Shown one piece after another: positions 33,565 through 45,844 of a stretch of 64,000 nt of DNA. The position numbers were made by a program, and so were the translations under genes. The stretch is taken from assembly GCA_027475525.1 (NCBI GenBank), contig JAMWFC010000051.1, forward strand, positions 757,205 to 821,204, in the 5' to 3' direction. The DNA comes from Macrolepiota albuminosa. Its lineage: Eukaryota > Basidiomycota > Agaricomycetes > Agaricales > Agaricaceae. The first letter of the stretch is position 1. Every line of letters begins with the position of its first letter. Below the pieces are notes generated by a model. The model was not told where the DNA came from. It made no database searches and saw nothing but the letters and a program-made list of their open reading frames with translations.

Positions 33565-36048
33565 TCACTTCCTATAGAACTAAAACGGAAGGTCAATGAT
33601 GGGGATAGCCTCTGAAGGAAGAACTAAAATTGGACTTACACTACGCCTGAAATTGAACCACAAAGACAAACAGCCTCTATCAAAGCTGCTACGGAAGCCA
33701 CTATGAAGAATGCATCAGACATCATGCTGCGGCGACTATGGATAAGCCGCACCGTTTGTGTGAAAACTCCCACTCTCTGTCAACGATACGAAATGCAATG
33801 TCTTCGTAGGGAGGCCCAGCGCTGAAGTGCAGTAGGACTGTCTCGTCATTACCCGGCTCCTTGACAATTTTATATGTTGGTGCTTTGGATTTGTCGATAA
33901 GATCTGGATAGAAAATATTAAACTACGAAACAATGTGAGTAGGGAAAAGGAAAGTGAACAAATAAAATCCATACTTTGTACCCTTGAACAACCTTTGGTG
34001 GGGGATTGTCGGTACTGCAAGGCCATGAATATGAGCATCTAAAAGTAAAAAAACATGTACTCGCTCATAATGAGTTTGGTTGTACTTATTCCACTCGTAG
34101 CCAGTGTGGACGCGGTTGAAGTACCTTGGCTTTCTGGGCCGATACTTGTCTTCCCAATTATAAGAGGTTGGATTGGCGATGGTCTCTTCCAGATTAAAGA
34201 GTTCCTCTTCTTCATCAAGATCCCGCTCAGCTTCTGCTCTGTAAAGTGCCTCAGAAGCAAGATCTGCACCGCTAGGAACTTCTTCATTCTGAACTTCAAG
34301 CTGTGGTTGGGTGGCTTTGGGCACAAATCTGGAGGAAGCAACGGCACGTCTTTGTTCGAGCTACGAACGTCAGTGAGTAAGTTCACCAGTTGAGAGAAAT
34401 GAATACAAATACAAGAGCTCGTAAGGCTTCAGCCTCTGTTACAATGTTGACATCACGCTCCTCAGGCGCAAGTTTCGTAATGTCAAGTAGCTTGGGACTC
34501 ATTGACCTATCGTACTCTTCCATTTCCTCAATAGGTGCATCCTCTTCTTCATAAGCTTCGACGGGAGTGACTTCACTGTTCCATCTCTTAGACGCAGATC
34601 GAGCAACGCCAGCGAGTAACTCTTCCTGTGCTTGAAGAGCCTCATCGCGTTGACGCTTACGAAGCTGCTCAAGCCTATTTCGGACGACAACTTCGTGGAG
34701 ACTCTTAAGTTTGACCTAGTAGTGTGATTGACAAACTTGAGTATGAATGGAATAATGGAACGAACTACCTTTGCCTTGTAAACGAGGAGCTTCTTGAGGA
34801 GACCTTCCCAATAATCGGTATCCACAGGTTCTCCACTGGTAAGCTTGTTCTGAACTTGCCTTTGAAGCGAGGTCAGGTCATCGTAAGTCTTGCCCGATAG
34901 AAGAGCCGCGATATCAGACTCGACGGTAGTTGAAGCCTCTAGTCCCATGTGTCTACTAGCTTGCAAAGTTTCCAAGCGATCTTTGCAGACTACCATCATG
35001 TTCTAGCGTTGATTCAGTCTTGAACATTAAAACGAAGGATATAAGCAAACTAACCGTCCAGAAATCGAGATTAATTTCCGATTCCTCCAAGGATAGATAA
35101 CGTTCAATATCGTTGTGCAGTTCCTCAACTTGAGGTACAGTCAAATTCTATGATGGTCGTAAGTCGAAAAAGTCAACAATGAAGAGGAATCAACGTACGT
35201 CAAAGATATTGTAAGGTTCGTCAAGATCTATTTCCAGACCAGCATCTTCATATTCCGCATTCTCGTCTTCGTCGGCGATAGGGTTGACATACTTCAAATT
35301 GAGAGCCAAAAAGTCGATAGCTTTGGCCCTCTTCTCCTTGATACGTATAGCAGCCCTTCTCCTTTCCTGATCAAGTTGAAAACCGCCTTCTTTAGAGAGC
35401 CATTCCGACATCTGAGCAGATTCTTGAAGTCGCTGGTTTCTAAGCTCCTCTTCCTCACGCAACCGTTGCTCAACTTCCCTTTCTGCCCGCCGTCTGTTCA
35501 ACCGTTCTAGCTCCTCCTTGGCCTCTTGCCGCCGGATAACATCACGCCGCTGTGCTTCTGCAGGGGATATTCCCTGCTTTCGTTCTTTCTCGTTTTTCTT
35601 GTGCCATCGGAACTGCTGCCCTAAGTTGACATCGTGGAACGGATTGTCCGTAGCACTATAGACGCTAAGTTCGGCAACCTGACGAGCTTCCTCCTCTTCC
35701 TTGATGCGTTTCTTTTCTGCCTTTCTAGCCCTGCGCTCCTCGGATCTATCACGCTTGCGCCTACAAGTGAATTAGAAAACGTCGATTTGAAAGACAGAGT
35801 TGAACTTGCTTTTTATCCTTTCTTTCAGTATCTCTGCTGTGACTTCGATCCTTTCTTCGTCGAGATGAATCTTTATCTCCTCTTTCTCTACTTCTACTCC
35901 GATGACGGATGCGTCGCAAATCGTCATATTCATCCCTTGAAGCAAGTTTGTCTACCCGGGATGAGCGCACATCCGAAGTGTATTCGCGGTCGCGATCGCG
36001 ATCATCATACCTTCTGCGAGAGGATGGTGAACGAGATTTGTTACTCAT
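33565..36048 (-). CDS. Cactin, spliceosome-associated protein
   Basis: Cactin is a conserved nuclear protein linked to the spliceosome and needed for accurate splicing and cohesion. Start at 36048 (MSNKSRSPSSRRRYDDRDR): an Arg/Ser-rich N-terminus, then a charged coiled region. ATDNPFHDVNLGQQFRWHKK and LALNLKYVNPIADEDENAE are typical of the family; the Cactin-mid part includes NLTVPQVEELHNDIERYLS and LEASTTVESDIAALLSGKTY. The C-terminal domain shows YNWEDKYRPRKPRYFNRVHT, GYEWNKYNQTHYD, NPPPKVVQGYKFNIFYPDL, FSAGPPYEDIAFRIVDREW and, after two late introns, SFDRGCLSLWFNFRR then FYRK. I chose the stop at 33565 because without these introns the protein would end early at 33722 and lack the conserved end. 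It shares a 240-bp promoter with ClpX. Confidence 0.93.
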
Positions 36049-36288
36049 GGTAGTTTAAGGATTGAGATACCCTTGCCAGGTTGTGCAAAACGTTTGAGTA
36101 TTCGAAACGAATATTTGGATTTGTGTATATTCCGGACTTGGTAATCTTGGTAATCGTTACATCACTTCCTTTCCTCACCAGTCTTGAAGGCACAAGTCAG
36201 GACTGTCTCTCTTTTACACTTTATTCGGTTGATAACTCTGCTATCTGGCTTGCATTGCAAGCTTTGTACGTGTACTTCCCATTGACCC

Positions 36289-38549
36289 ATGATTTGGCAT
36301 AGATTGCCACTATGGCCATACGGACTCTATCGGATTTGGGCGGTTCCACGACGGACATTTCGGACACAACCAATCAACGACTACGCTACCAATGGACCTC
36401 ATGATATACCAAGCAGGCCTTCAGGATATAGCTCAGCGACTCCGCGAGAAGTACCATCCCATCCCTTGAATGGTATACGTTTTGATCTGATCTGATCTGT
36501 GACCATAGCTTGTTGAATACCTTAATGAATTCATTGTAGGACAGGAGAATGCGAAGAAGGTTCTTTCTGTAGCGTCCGTGACCCTCTCTTCTGAATATTA
36601 ATAAACGGTTGATCCCCTTCAAAGAGTATACAATCACTACAATCGAGTCCGGGCAAATCTCCAGTACATGCAACCCCAGGAACCTATACGTTTTGTGGAC
36701 AGCGAAGCTGTTGCAGATTCATCAGATACTGGTATCCATTTCCAATGTTACGTGTTGAAGTCTGACCTCAACCACCTCTCCTCAGTTGATGGTGTTTTTA
36801 CGGCCAAAGTTCGTCCTACACGATCGCAAGCTGGTCCACCTCCGATTTCCGGGTCACGTCTTCCCTTATTTGAGAAGAGCAATGTGCTCGTAATGTAAGT
36901 TTTCTACCTGCTCTTGCTATGCAATATTGATTTGTTTCGTAACTAGAGGTCCTACCGGTTCTGGTATGTTAAAATAACACGTCGTGCCTGCGCTCGAGAC
37001 GATCTCTCACACATAGGTAAAACATTGTTAGCGAAGACTCTCGCTCAAATACTGGACGTGCCCTTTTCTGTCAGCGATGCTACATCTTTTACGCAAGTGA
37101 GCGCAACCTTGTAACACATGATGGTGGATCTCACATCCATTTAAGGCTGGATGTCAGTGCATTGCTGGTTAAGTTGTGCGCACGGTTCTTATGACATTTT
37201 AGATGTGGGTGAAGATGTTGAAATGGCTGTTGAAAGACTTGTAAGTTTTCATCTACGTGACTTCACTAATGAATTGAATGATTCTTAGCTTCAAGCCGCG
37301 AATTGGGACCCCTTGCGTGCTAGGTTAGGAAGAATTAGTCATTCATTTTGATTTCTGACATTTTTCCGCAGCACGGGTATTGTGTACATCGATGAAGTTG
37401 ACAAGATAGCCAAGAAATCTTCAGGCGGGCTCGAAGGTTCCCGTGATGTCAGTGGTGAAGGTGTACAGCAAGCACTTTTGAGGATGATGGAAGGCTCTGT
37501 CGTGACTGTACAAGCTAAAGGTGCTACCGTTGTTGAATTCCCTACATTGAGGGGAGTGTCTGCCTTTCCGCGGAAGCATACTCCGCCACTTTGTGAGTGA
37601 CTCTTCCTCCTTTACAAGGCGAAATTATATATGTAGACTTGCTAGCGAAAGCCAGCAGTTATCGTATAGACACTTCAAACATTCTCTTCATTTTAAGTGG
37701 GGCATTTGTAGGCCTCGAATCTATAATCAAGCAGCGTATCTCTAAAGGCGTGGGTCCCGCCTTATCTCAAATGCCGGTCACCCTGAGTTATACCATTTAT
37801 CTAGTCCATCGGTTTTACAGCTACACTGCCCAACACCGAAGAAGGCACATCCGTGCCATTCTTCACATCAAATCGGAAGACAGATAAGAATGTCCTGGAC
37901 CTCGTGGAGATACCTGGTCTGTAACTCTCCAGTCGATCAATGAACCATGAGAATTCATTTTGATATTGCTAGACCTTGTTAAATATGGGTACGCTACTTG
38001 TGATTGGTGGGCATAGACACTGATAGTATTCCAGATTCATCCCCGAATTTATATCTCGTTTGCCTTCAATAACAACGCTCTCACCATTGACAATACCTGA
38101 TCTACGGCGGATCCTTACGGAGGTCAAAGGCTCTCTGATATCACAATACCAAGCCCTGTTTGGATATTCTGGGGTCGAGATTGGTTTCACGAGTGCAGCA
38201 TTGGACGAGATATGTCGAAAAGCGGCAGAGAGGGGTGGCGGCGCTCGAGGACTGAGGGGTATTATGGTTCGTCTGACCATATTCCAGATGTCAGAGGCTG
38301 ATACCCTTTATACGATACAGGAAGCTTTGTTGTTAGAACCAATGTATGAAGTACCGTGAGTACCCTTCCCATTCATTAGCCGAGAATATTACTGATAACA
38401 TTAGTGGCTCGGATATTCGCCACGTTCTCATCACAGCTGCCGTTGTTCAAGGAAAGGAGCCTCCAGGATATTGGGGCAAGGGCGCAGGTGTCGCTTTCTG
38501 GGAGGCATGGGCTCGGGAGGAACGCGAGGATTTTCGGATGACTACCTGA
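36289..38549 (+). CDS. Mitochondrial ClpX-type AAA+ unfoldase
   Basis: ClpX unfolds proteins in the mitochondrial matrix, alone or for the peptidase ClpP. The start at 36289 gives [20 protein letters not shown] followed by RRTFR, a basic amphipathic stretch that fits a targeting peptide. No Cys4 zinc-binding domain is visible between it and the AAA+ core. The core begins [34 protein letters not shown]. Walker A GPTGSGKT is split by an intron near 36964-37016; Walker B is [31 protein letters not shown] follows. [20 protein letters not shown] is spliced to [14 protein letters not shown], so the ClpP-docking IGF-type loop appears retained. [19 protein letters not shown] and [14 protein letters not shown] form the C-terminal lid. 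Stop at 38549. Close to ten introns; small exons at 37080-37330 are the least certain. Confidence 0.92.
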
Positions 38550-38768
38550 CCCTTTGCAAACTTGAGTTGGTTATGTATCATGTAAATGTAGATACCATGC
38601 ATGTATTCGTATACATTATCCCTCATCTAAATCTTGAAAATGGCGAAGACGTGAGGTGTATTGAATCCAGTAGAGTTCTTAAAGAAATGCTGCAGTGTAA
38701 ACTATCAGCGGGCACGACGGCATTGTATAGAACAGCCGGAGACATGCGGGCAAGCTTCAAATGTCATA

Positions 38769-39632
38769 CTAAGTCTCTGGCTCTTGCGAAGAAGTACCAT
38801 TCTTCTTATCATCCTTCACTTCTGGCTCTGTTTCCTTCGTCTTCTCTTCCTTCTCTGTGGCGCCCTGGGCTGGAGCTCCACCCGACAACTTAGCGTTCTT
38901 AGCCTGTGCATCTTCGAACGCGGTTCTAAACTGATGGGCGTCTTCATACGAACTTAGACGGGGACCAAAGCCAAAAGAGAGCTGTTCACTCACTGTCAGC
39001 ATTGGCAAGACGAATAGCAAGAGTCTCTGAGGTGGGTGGTGTCTCTGAATAATCGGCTGCCACCTTCCAAACCCAACTCCTGTCCGATCCGATATTGGGC
39101 TGCAGTTTCATATCTGAGGTTACTGTATCAAACTCAAGTTAGAGCGCGTAGCTATATATGAACGATGGACTTGATACTGACTGACGTGATTCGCGCAGAC
39201 CTTGAGGGTCTTATCGCGTCTCATGACAAGACGGACCTTCTCTGTTTCTTTATGACAAAGGAGGCGAACGTCACCAGTCCCGCGCTCCTTCCATTCAGCG
39301 GATTCAGAGTCGAATCGGAAGAGTTTAGCGCGCCTGTATCATTCAATGAGAACCGCGATGAGATCGTCGAGTCAATGAGACTAATTTGGAAAGATATCTC
39401 GTTGATTATGAGATCGACGCACATTTTGAAGAGCACCTCTTCGTCTTCTTCCATAGTTTTCGTCTCGACCTGTTCCGTGAGCTTGATGACTGGCTCGAAG
39501 TGAACATCGGGCTCCTCTTCCTACAAAACGATTAGTTTTCGATTCACGACAAAAGAAGATCTTAGGGCTGATCATAAGATCTGAAAGACAATAACGCACC
39601 CTGGGAGCGAGAGCATCTGTGTTTTCAGACAT
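38769..39632 (-). CDS. YRB1: Ran-binding protein 1 (RanBP1/Yrb1)
   Basis: RanBP1 binds Ran-GTP and helps RanGAP hydrolyse it, ending nuclear transport cycles. Start at 39632 ([11 protein letters not shown]). After an intron the Ran-binding domain begins: [69 protein letters not shown] and, after further introns, [20 protein letters not shown]. It closes with [14 protein letters not shown] Lys/Glu-rich tail ends in SSQEPET at 38769. The gene is head to head with Emp24 and shares about 140 bp of promoter. Size and order fit the fungal family fully. Confidence 0.94.
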
Positions 39633-39773
39633 TGTTGCAAGGATGCGATGTGGATCGAAGCAGCAGACGGAAAGACTCGAAAACCGATAGCGAAGGACCC
39701 CAAAACTGCGTGACTGGGGTCTTCCCTGAGAGGCCGTGACACAAGTGACGACCTGGTCGGGACACCTCAACGA

Positions 39774-40641
39774 ATGCACAAAATGTCGTATACCCATCGT
39801 TTCCTTACCACTTGCTTCGCTTTTCTTTTCCTTATACCTGCTATAGTTTCTGCACATCTAATAGAAGTTGTTTCCGGTCACAAGGAATGTTTCTTCGAGG
39901 ACCTCCACAAACAGGACAAGGTCTTACCGTTTATCTAGCTGACCATAGCGATAATTGGCTGACTTTCACGGCGTAGATGACTGTCACGTATCAAGTGGGA
40001 GGAGGAGGTCATTTAGATATTGATTTCTGGGTTTGTTGCGCGTCAACACATCCCACACTTTGATTCTCATTGTCAACTCAGTTAACAGACCCGGATGACC
40101 ACGTTCTTGGAAAGCAGATCCGGCAATCGACAGGCTCTCTGTCCATTACTGCCCAGAAGGATGGCAGGCATGAACTTTGCTTTTCAAACCAGATGAGCGC
40201 TATCACGGACAAGATTGTCAGGTAAGGAGACTTTTACCTCTGTGCCATCTGGGGTTTACGCGTGACATTTAGTTTTAATGTACACGGTGTGATATACGTT
40301 CAAGGAGACGGTACGTCCATATAGTTCATATTCGATGAAGTCTGAAAAAGGTTACAGATATTGTCGCCCCCGTCGAGCGGGAAATTCGATCGCTAGCAAA
40401 CGGGTTGTTGGCCGTAAAAGACGAGCAGGAATACATCGTGGTTAGAGAGCGGACTCATCGCAACACTGCAGAGTCTACAAATTCTCGAGTCAAATGGTGG
40501 TCAATACTGCAGGCCGTTGTCTTGTTTTCTGTGGTTGGCTGGCAGATTTATTATCTTAAAGTACGTATTCAGCAGCTAAGTATACGACTCCGTCTCTAAT
40601 CTTTACTTCAGTCTTTCTTTGAAGTAAAGCGTGTAATATAG
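39774..40641 (+). CDS. EMP24: p24 family cargo receptor (Emp24/TMED2 type)
   Basis: p24 proteins are type I membrane proteins of COPII and COPI vesicles that select GPI-anchored cargo. The first in-frame ATG (39774) gives MHK before MSYTHRFLTTCFAFLFLI, a signal peptide ending near PAIVSA. The GOLD domain holds a Cys pair (KECFFEDL and HELCFSNQ), GGGGHLDIDFWLTDPDDHV and SFNVHGVIYVQ. A coiled-coil region precedes the single transmembrane helix WSILQAVVLFSVVGWQIYYL. After an intron the tail SFFEVKRVI matches the Phe-Phe plus basic signature of the p24-beta tail. Stop at 40641. About five introns. Length about 200 residues, as usual. Confidence 0.94.
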
Positions 40642-40886
40642 GTACTGTTTTAATCCACGGGGATTCCTATTTTGCAGATGTTTGAATGGCAATGATATAC
40701 ATTAAGGAGTCTAATGGACAAGAACGGGTATAAATGTAAAACAAGATAAGGAATGTGGCATAGTTATGGGAGTCGCGAGGGAATACAACAATAACGATAA
40801 GGTTGACAATTTACAATAACAGACACATGATGTGGGCACCGCCCTGATATTGAAATAAACGAAAGCACTCCGTGCAAGAGGCTGTC

Positions 40887-43800
40887 TCATCGCCAGTTCG
40901 CTTTCTTGGTTCTGGTAAAGCTTGTATCCCCACAAGCATCAAGCGAAATATTTGCCATGGACGAGTTTGCCCCTAAGGGTGGTGACCTGATCTTCATCGC
41001 CCCCAGACTCATGGACTTGGTCAACGACACTCGCTTTGTTCGCTTCGCTGGACTGACCATTATAACTCGTCGAGGCCCTCCACCACCTTCACCTTCATGA
41101 GGCGAAAGCTGAGGTATCAAACTTGATCGCCTTCGACCTTTCTCCACGCGCAGTGGACCAATATTGGACCTGCGACGTCCGTTCGCAAGTTTTACTATGC
41201 TACCACCTGGGCCAGAATTCAGACCACTTTTCTTCGGTGTCAATGTCCCACGCCGACCAGGGCTCCCGGTGTTGCCACGCACTTTAGGAACGTGTAAGCT
41301 ACCGAGGGACCGATTACCATGGGACCCAGATAGTTGATTGAGACTCATTTCAGAAAGAGGGTTGTGGCTGCGTTGCTCTGGGCTGATGGTCTCGTCTCCT
41401 TCCATAAGACTTGCTAGTGCAGAGCCACGCGATCGTGACAATTTAAGGAAGCTAGGGTCCAGACGGCTGGCTCGTGGCCTTCGAGCACGAAGAGAGAGGG
41501 AAGTTGAGGAACTCAAGGAATTATCACATCGGTATTCACCAAAACGAGTCGATACTGGAAGTGATGCACTTAAGCTGAGATGGATGCTGTCGTCGGTTTT
41601 TTCTGTCTCATCTTCCCAATCACTCTCTGAGCTACCGAGTGAGGTGCATCTGGGCGGAAATGCGGACGAAGATGAAGACGACGTCGCAATGTCTGCATTA
41701 GATGAAGGGTTTGGGGGAATGACTGTCACCGCGACTGGGGCCAACTTTGGTCCACCATCGTCAAGATCACCCTGTCCAACCTCGTCTCGCCATTGTACAT
41801 TTTTCACGCATTTCTTGTCTTTGTCTGAGACCCTTCTGTATGGCTGTGAAAGACTCGAACGGAGCGATTTACGAGGGGAACGTCCAGGCCGACGGATCTC
41901 CGAAGGCACTGACAAGCTGTTAGGTCCAGAACTAATCCTTCTAGTGAATGTAGTGGTGTATCCGTCGAAGGAGTCCAAGGTGGAGGAAGTATTTCGCCCT
42001 TTAATAGTATAACCCTCTGTGGAAGCGCCGACCAAATTTTGGAAAGTAGCGTCGTTGCTACTCTTGACAGAATCGAGTGCCTTTGCCACTTTCTTGGCCG
42101 AGTCCAAATTGTCTACTCCATTCAGCGTGTTCGCCGCCTCGCCAACCATGACAGTGCATCTCCCAAGCATCCCAACAAGGCTCACTATAACATCGGCCAT
42201 GCTTCCAACCGCGTTCCTCATAACATCACGCTCGCCTTCTGCCTTTGACCTCTCCATCTCTGCCTTTCTGCAAGCGGCTTCAAGTTTGAGAATATCCATG
42301 CCCAACTGGTCTAGCTTCTCGGATTTCCGTTCTGACATGACACGCAACGTGGCTTCGAACATGGCATTAGAGTTGAACGCGCGTTGGACTCGTGTTGTTA
42401 ACAACGAGTTGGATTTCGTGACCTCTTCTTCCGGCAGCGCCAAAGCACGTAAGAGATTACGTTCCGCCTCGAAGTCAACCGAAAGTGCTCCTGACGACTC
42501 CTTCTCCTGAAGTTCGGCAAGCCTCGCGCGTATCGGCTCTAGTTTGGTTTTTGCGACAGTGAGGGTTTCCGCACAAGCTGCACCATCCACGATTGAATCC
42601 CTTGTTTGTTCAGCCTTAGATTTCATATCAATCTTTGCCCTTTCCACTTCTTCATAGGCCTCCGCCCTCTTCCGACGGGTAACTTCGTTCTCTTGGTCCC
42701 TCTTACCAGCCAACTTAGCCTTAAGCTCCGCAACTTCTTGGTTGAGTCGATTGATTGCTTCAACGTAGCGTCCGACGTGCCGGTCGACGTTGACGACATT
42801 TCTCGTCACTACCTTCGTTTTGATTTTAGTGGCACGCTCGGCATAAACCAAGGTGTTGTGCGTATCATCGAAGTGGTTGGATGTAGGTGCGACACAAACA
42901 ATCATTACCGTCTTGCAGTTGCCTCCGAGTGAGAATTTCAACAAGCGAGTGAGTTTACTGTTTCGATATGGTACATGGCGAACAGAACCGCCGCTTTCGC
43001 AAAGAGCATTAATGCAGTTTCCGAGGGCAAGGAGGGACTTGTTGATGTTGGCTCCTTCCACCATGCGTTGGCCCATATTAGTAGTGGCAGCGGCCCGCTC
43101 GCTACCAGCGAGATCGATGATGGAAAGTGTGGCCACCGTCCGTTGTTCTGTCAGCGCTGCTGTTCGTGGTGATTGCATAACATGAACTTGTAATACTGCG
43201 TGGGATCGCGAGCTGGTCTCATTGGCATGTGTCGGGCTCTGCGTTCTCCTTGTATTGCCTAGCAAGACAATTTCTTTGACTTCTTCAGCTGTTTTCGGCT
43301 TAAGCTCTACAAGTCCCACTACCTTGACAGTCTTGTCTTCGCGTATAGAAAGTCCCCCACGTGGTGCGTTGGAGTTTGGTTCGGCAAGGAGGTCACGGAT
43401 CTCTTCATTGTAGATCTCCAGGAAAGTCACCATGACCTCAACATCCCAATCATCCTTCCGATCCTCGATGCGCTGGAAAAGATCTGCCATTGTTAAATAT
43501 ATGATGCCTGGATTGGATTCTGTGCCGCTGATAGTATGGGTCTTACCACAGCCCGTAGCCTAGTGCGGTCCAGGTTGATATCAGGGTCATATTAGTGTTA
43601 TGGAAAACTTACACCATAGGCAAAGACTGTAGCATTGTAACCATCGAAAAGACCTTTCAAAAGGGGTTGAGAGGTAGTCTCATATACTTCGTGTTGTCGC
43701 GCCTCGTGACCGAACACTCGGTCAAACATGAATCTCTTGTCTTTATAGCGTTTTGTGCCTGGAGGCATGAATCCGCGTTCTACAAAGGCCCTAGCTTGAT

Positions 43801-44074
43801 CCTTCTCGTCGGGGTCGAACGTCAATATTCTGTCATCTACAATCTGAACGATGTCTCGAAGTGGTGCGGCGTGATGAACAGGGACTTTTCCCGGCGTAGA
43901 AAGTGCACCATCGCCGCGTAATGTAGTGTCGTAGCATGGATCTGGAAGGCGAGCAGCCTCCCAAGTCGTGGGCGGACGCACACGCACTTCGACAGTAGAT
44001 AATGTCAGAAAGGATCATCGAATGTTGACATTGAAATACGTACCTACTACAGTTATGGAGCCTGCGGCAACCAT
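40887..44074 (-). CDS. KIP3: Kinesin-8 (Kip3/KIF18-like) motor
   Basis: Kinesin-8 motors walk to microtubule plus ends and promote their shortening during mitosis and nuclear positioning. Start at 44074 (MVAAGSITVV), spliced to VRVRPPTTWEA. The kinesin-8 mark ERGFMPPGTKRYKDKRFMF precedes FDRVFG. The P-loop lies in FAYGATGCGKTHTISGTES, split by an intron near 43560-43610; switch I is NETSSRSHAVL and switch II DLAGSERAAATTNMGQRM, with NINKSLLALGNCINAL. After YAERATKIKTKVVTRNV come coiled coils and a long Ser/Arg-rich basic tail that probably binds microtubules (RRPRASRLDPSFLKLSRSRG). It ends at KANWR, 40887. About 1,000 residues. Shares a 315-bp promoter with dihydroorotase. Confidence 0.93.
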
Positions 44075-44389
44075 TTCCAATGGTATTCAGTTACTTTACG
44101 GTCTCTACGCGTTGAGTATAAAGATCCCAACAAGAAGAGCCGCGGGAGATGGTTGGAGGGAAGTCGTCTACGAGATAAATTGAACCACAAGCGCGTTCAG
44201 TCACGTGGTCGCATCACAATCTTATCCGATGGGAAAAGGAAAATCTCTTTCAAATTCTACTATCCTTCCTTCACTTGGTCAACGCACCATAATCTCATCT
44301 AATTTGTAAGTGCACGAGCATTGAAATTAAGCCTTGATGAGGCTCTATATGTTGACCATGCAACAGGACATCCAAATCTTCAGTTTGTC
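44075..44389. promoter_or_regulatory. Divergent promoter, kinesin-8 / dihydroorotase
   Basis: A 315-bp shared promoter with a CACGTG core at 44202-44207 about 130 bp from the kinesin start and 185 bp from the dihydroorotase start. A T/C-rich stretch (44244-44275) lies on the plus-strand side. No gene inside. Confidence 0.45.
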
Positions 44390-45663
44390 ATGGCCGCTAC
44401 CACGATCTCTATCAATTCGCCTGCCGATTTCCATGTCCATCTGAGACAGGGATCTCTATCCTCCCTTGTCACTCCGCATGTTAAGAAAGGAGGGTTTGAC
44501 CTTGCATATGTTATGGTGCGCTTTAATCTTATTTTTAATAACTACCATTGGTTGACAGCCAGAGTAGCCGAATCTTGTACCTCCAATCACAACGACCGCT
44601 CAAGCTCTCAAGTACAAAGACGAATTAAAACGCATTGATTCCAGCGTCGAATATTTAATGACACTCTATCTGTCTCCAGATCTAACTCCGGAAGAGATTA
44701 GAAAAGCAAAGAAAGCTGGTGTCATTGGTACGTTTGTCTTCATAGACACTGCATATCTCTAAGAGTGACTTGAAATAGGTGTTAAATCCTATCCCAGAGG
44801 AGTTACGACAAACTCTGATGGAGGAATAGAGTCGTACAAGACTTACTATCCTATATTTGAGGCCATGCAAGAGGTTGACATGGTGCTGAACTTGCACGGT
44901 GAAATACCTTCAGATGCTTCTAAGGTTCGTAACAGTCTCTTTCTCCGTGAAATGGTTCTGAGCACAATTGTATGCATCAGAACACACATGTTCTAAATGC
45001 AGAGCCTAAATTCCTTCCTCACCTCCTCGAATTACATGCGGCATTTCCCAGTCTTCGTATTGTCCTAGAACACGCCACAACTCGTGCTGCAGTTGAGGCT
45101 GTAAAATCTTGCGGGCCGACTGTGGCATGTACAATTACTGCGCATCATCTTGCACTCACTGTAGATGACTGGGCTGGCCAATCCTGGAATTATTGTAAAC
45201 CCGTTGCCAAATATCCAGATGACCGCTTGGCATTGCGCGAGGTCATCCAAGAAGGTAAAAATTACAGAGAAAATGAGACCTCAGAAGTCCTAACGTCAGT
45301 GTAGGTCATCCCCGGTTTTTCCTTGGATCTGATTCGGCGCCTCACCCGCCACACTCGAAATCCACGAGCACTGTGTTACACGGTTGTGCCGCTGGTATTT
45401 ATACGTCTCCCATTCTCCTGCCTCTTATTGCAGACCTCCTGGAGTCTTTCAACGCTTTGGACCGACTTGAAGACTTCGTCAGCAATTTTGGACGGACATT
45501 TTATAACTGCATAACATCCCCAGAACATCAGTCCAGAGTTATACTCAGACGTCCAAATTCTGGAGGATTTCTTGTTAATGATAGATATGAACTTGCGGGA
45601 GAGTGTGTAATTCCTTTTTGGGCAGGGAAACAGCTTCGATGGGAGATATCAAGGAATGAGTGA
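44390..45663 (+). CDS. URA4: Dihydroorotase, class II (pyrimidine biosynthesis)
   Basis: This zinc enzyme cyclises carbamoyl aspartate to dihydroorotate, the third step of UMP synthesis. The first in-frame ATG at 44390 opens MAATTISINSPADFHVHL; the metal pair is in DFHVHLRQG. Splicing gives PNLVPPITTTAQALKYKDEL, VEYLMTLYLSPDLTPEE, then GVKSYPRGVTTNSDGG with the Lys that is carboxylated, NLHGEIPSD, EHATTRAAVEAVKSCG, TITAHHLALTVDDW, and FFLGSDSAPHPPHSKSTS with the catalytic Asp. The C-terminus ELAGECVIPFWAGKQLRWE ends at 45663. All metal ligands and the catalytic residue are present. About five introns; roughly 350 residues, matching PyrC and Ura4 enzymes that are not fused to other domains. 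Confidence 0.96.
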
Positions 45664-45844
45664 ATGTGTACGGTCGTAAAACAATTTACTGCATAAGTTC
45701 TGGGTTGACTATTCCCGCGTCGATGACGCTTTCATCGGCAGCCTCCGAGATCGATCTAGTTCAAATCGTCAAAGCGAGTGCTGTCGCCCTTAGGACGCAC
45801 GATTTCTATTAACCATCATCTATAACTTCTATCGTCTCAAGACA

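Noticed and set aside
41338..42510. Long plus-strand open stretches of 224 and 163 codons opposite the kinesin-8 tail
   Set aside because: They are antisense shadows of the real kinesin coding sequence with no domain of their own.
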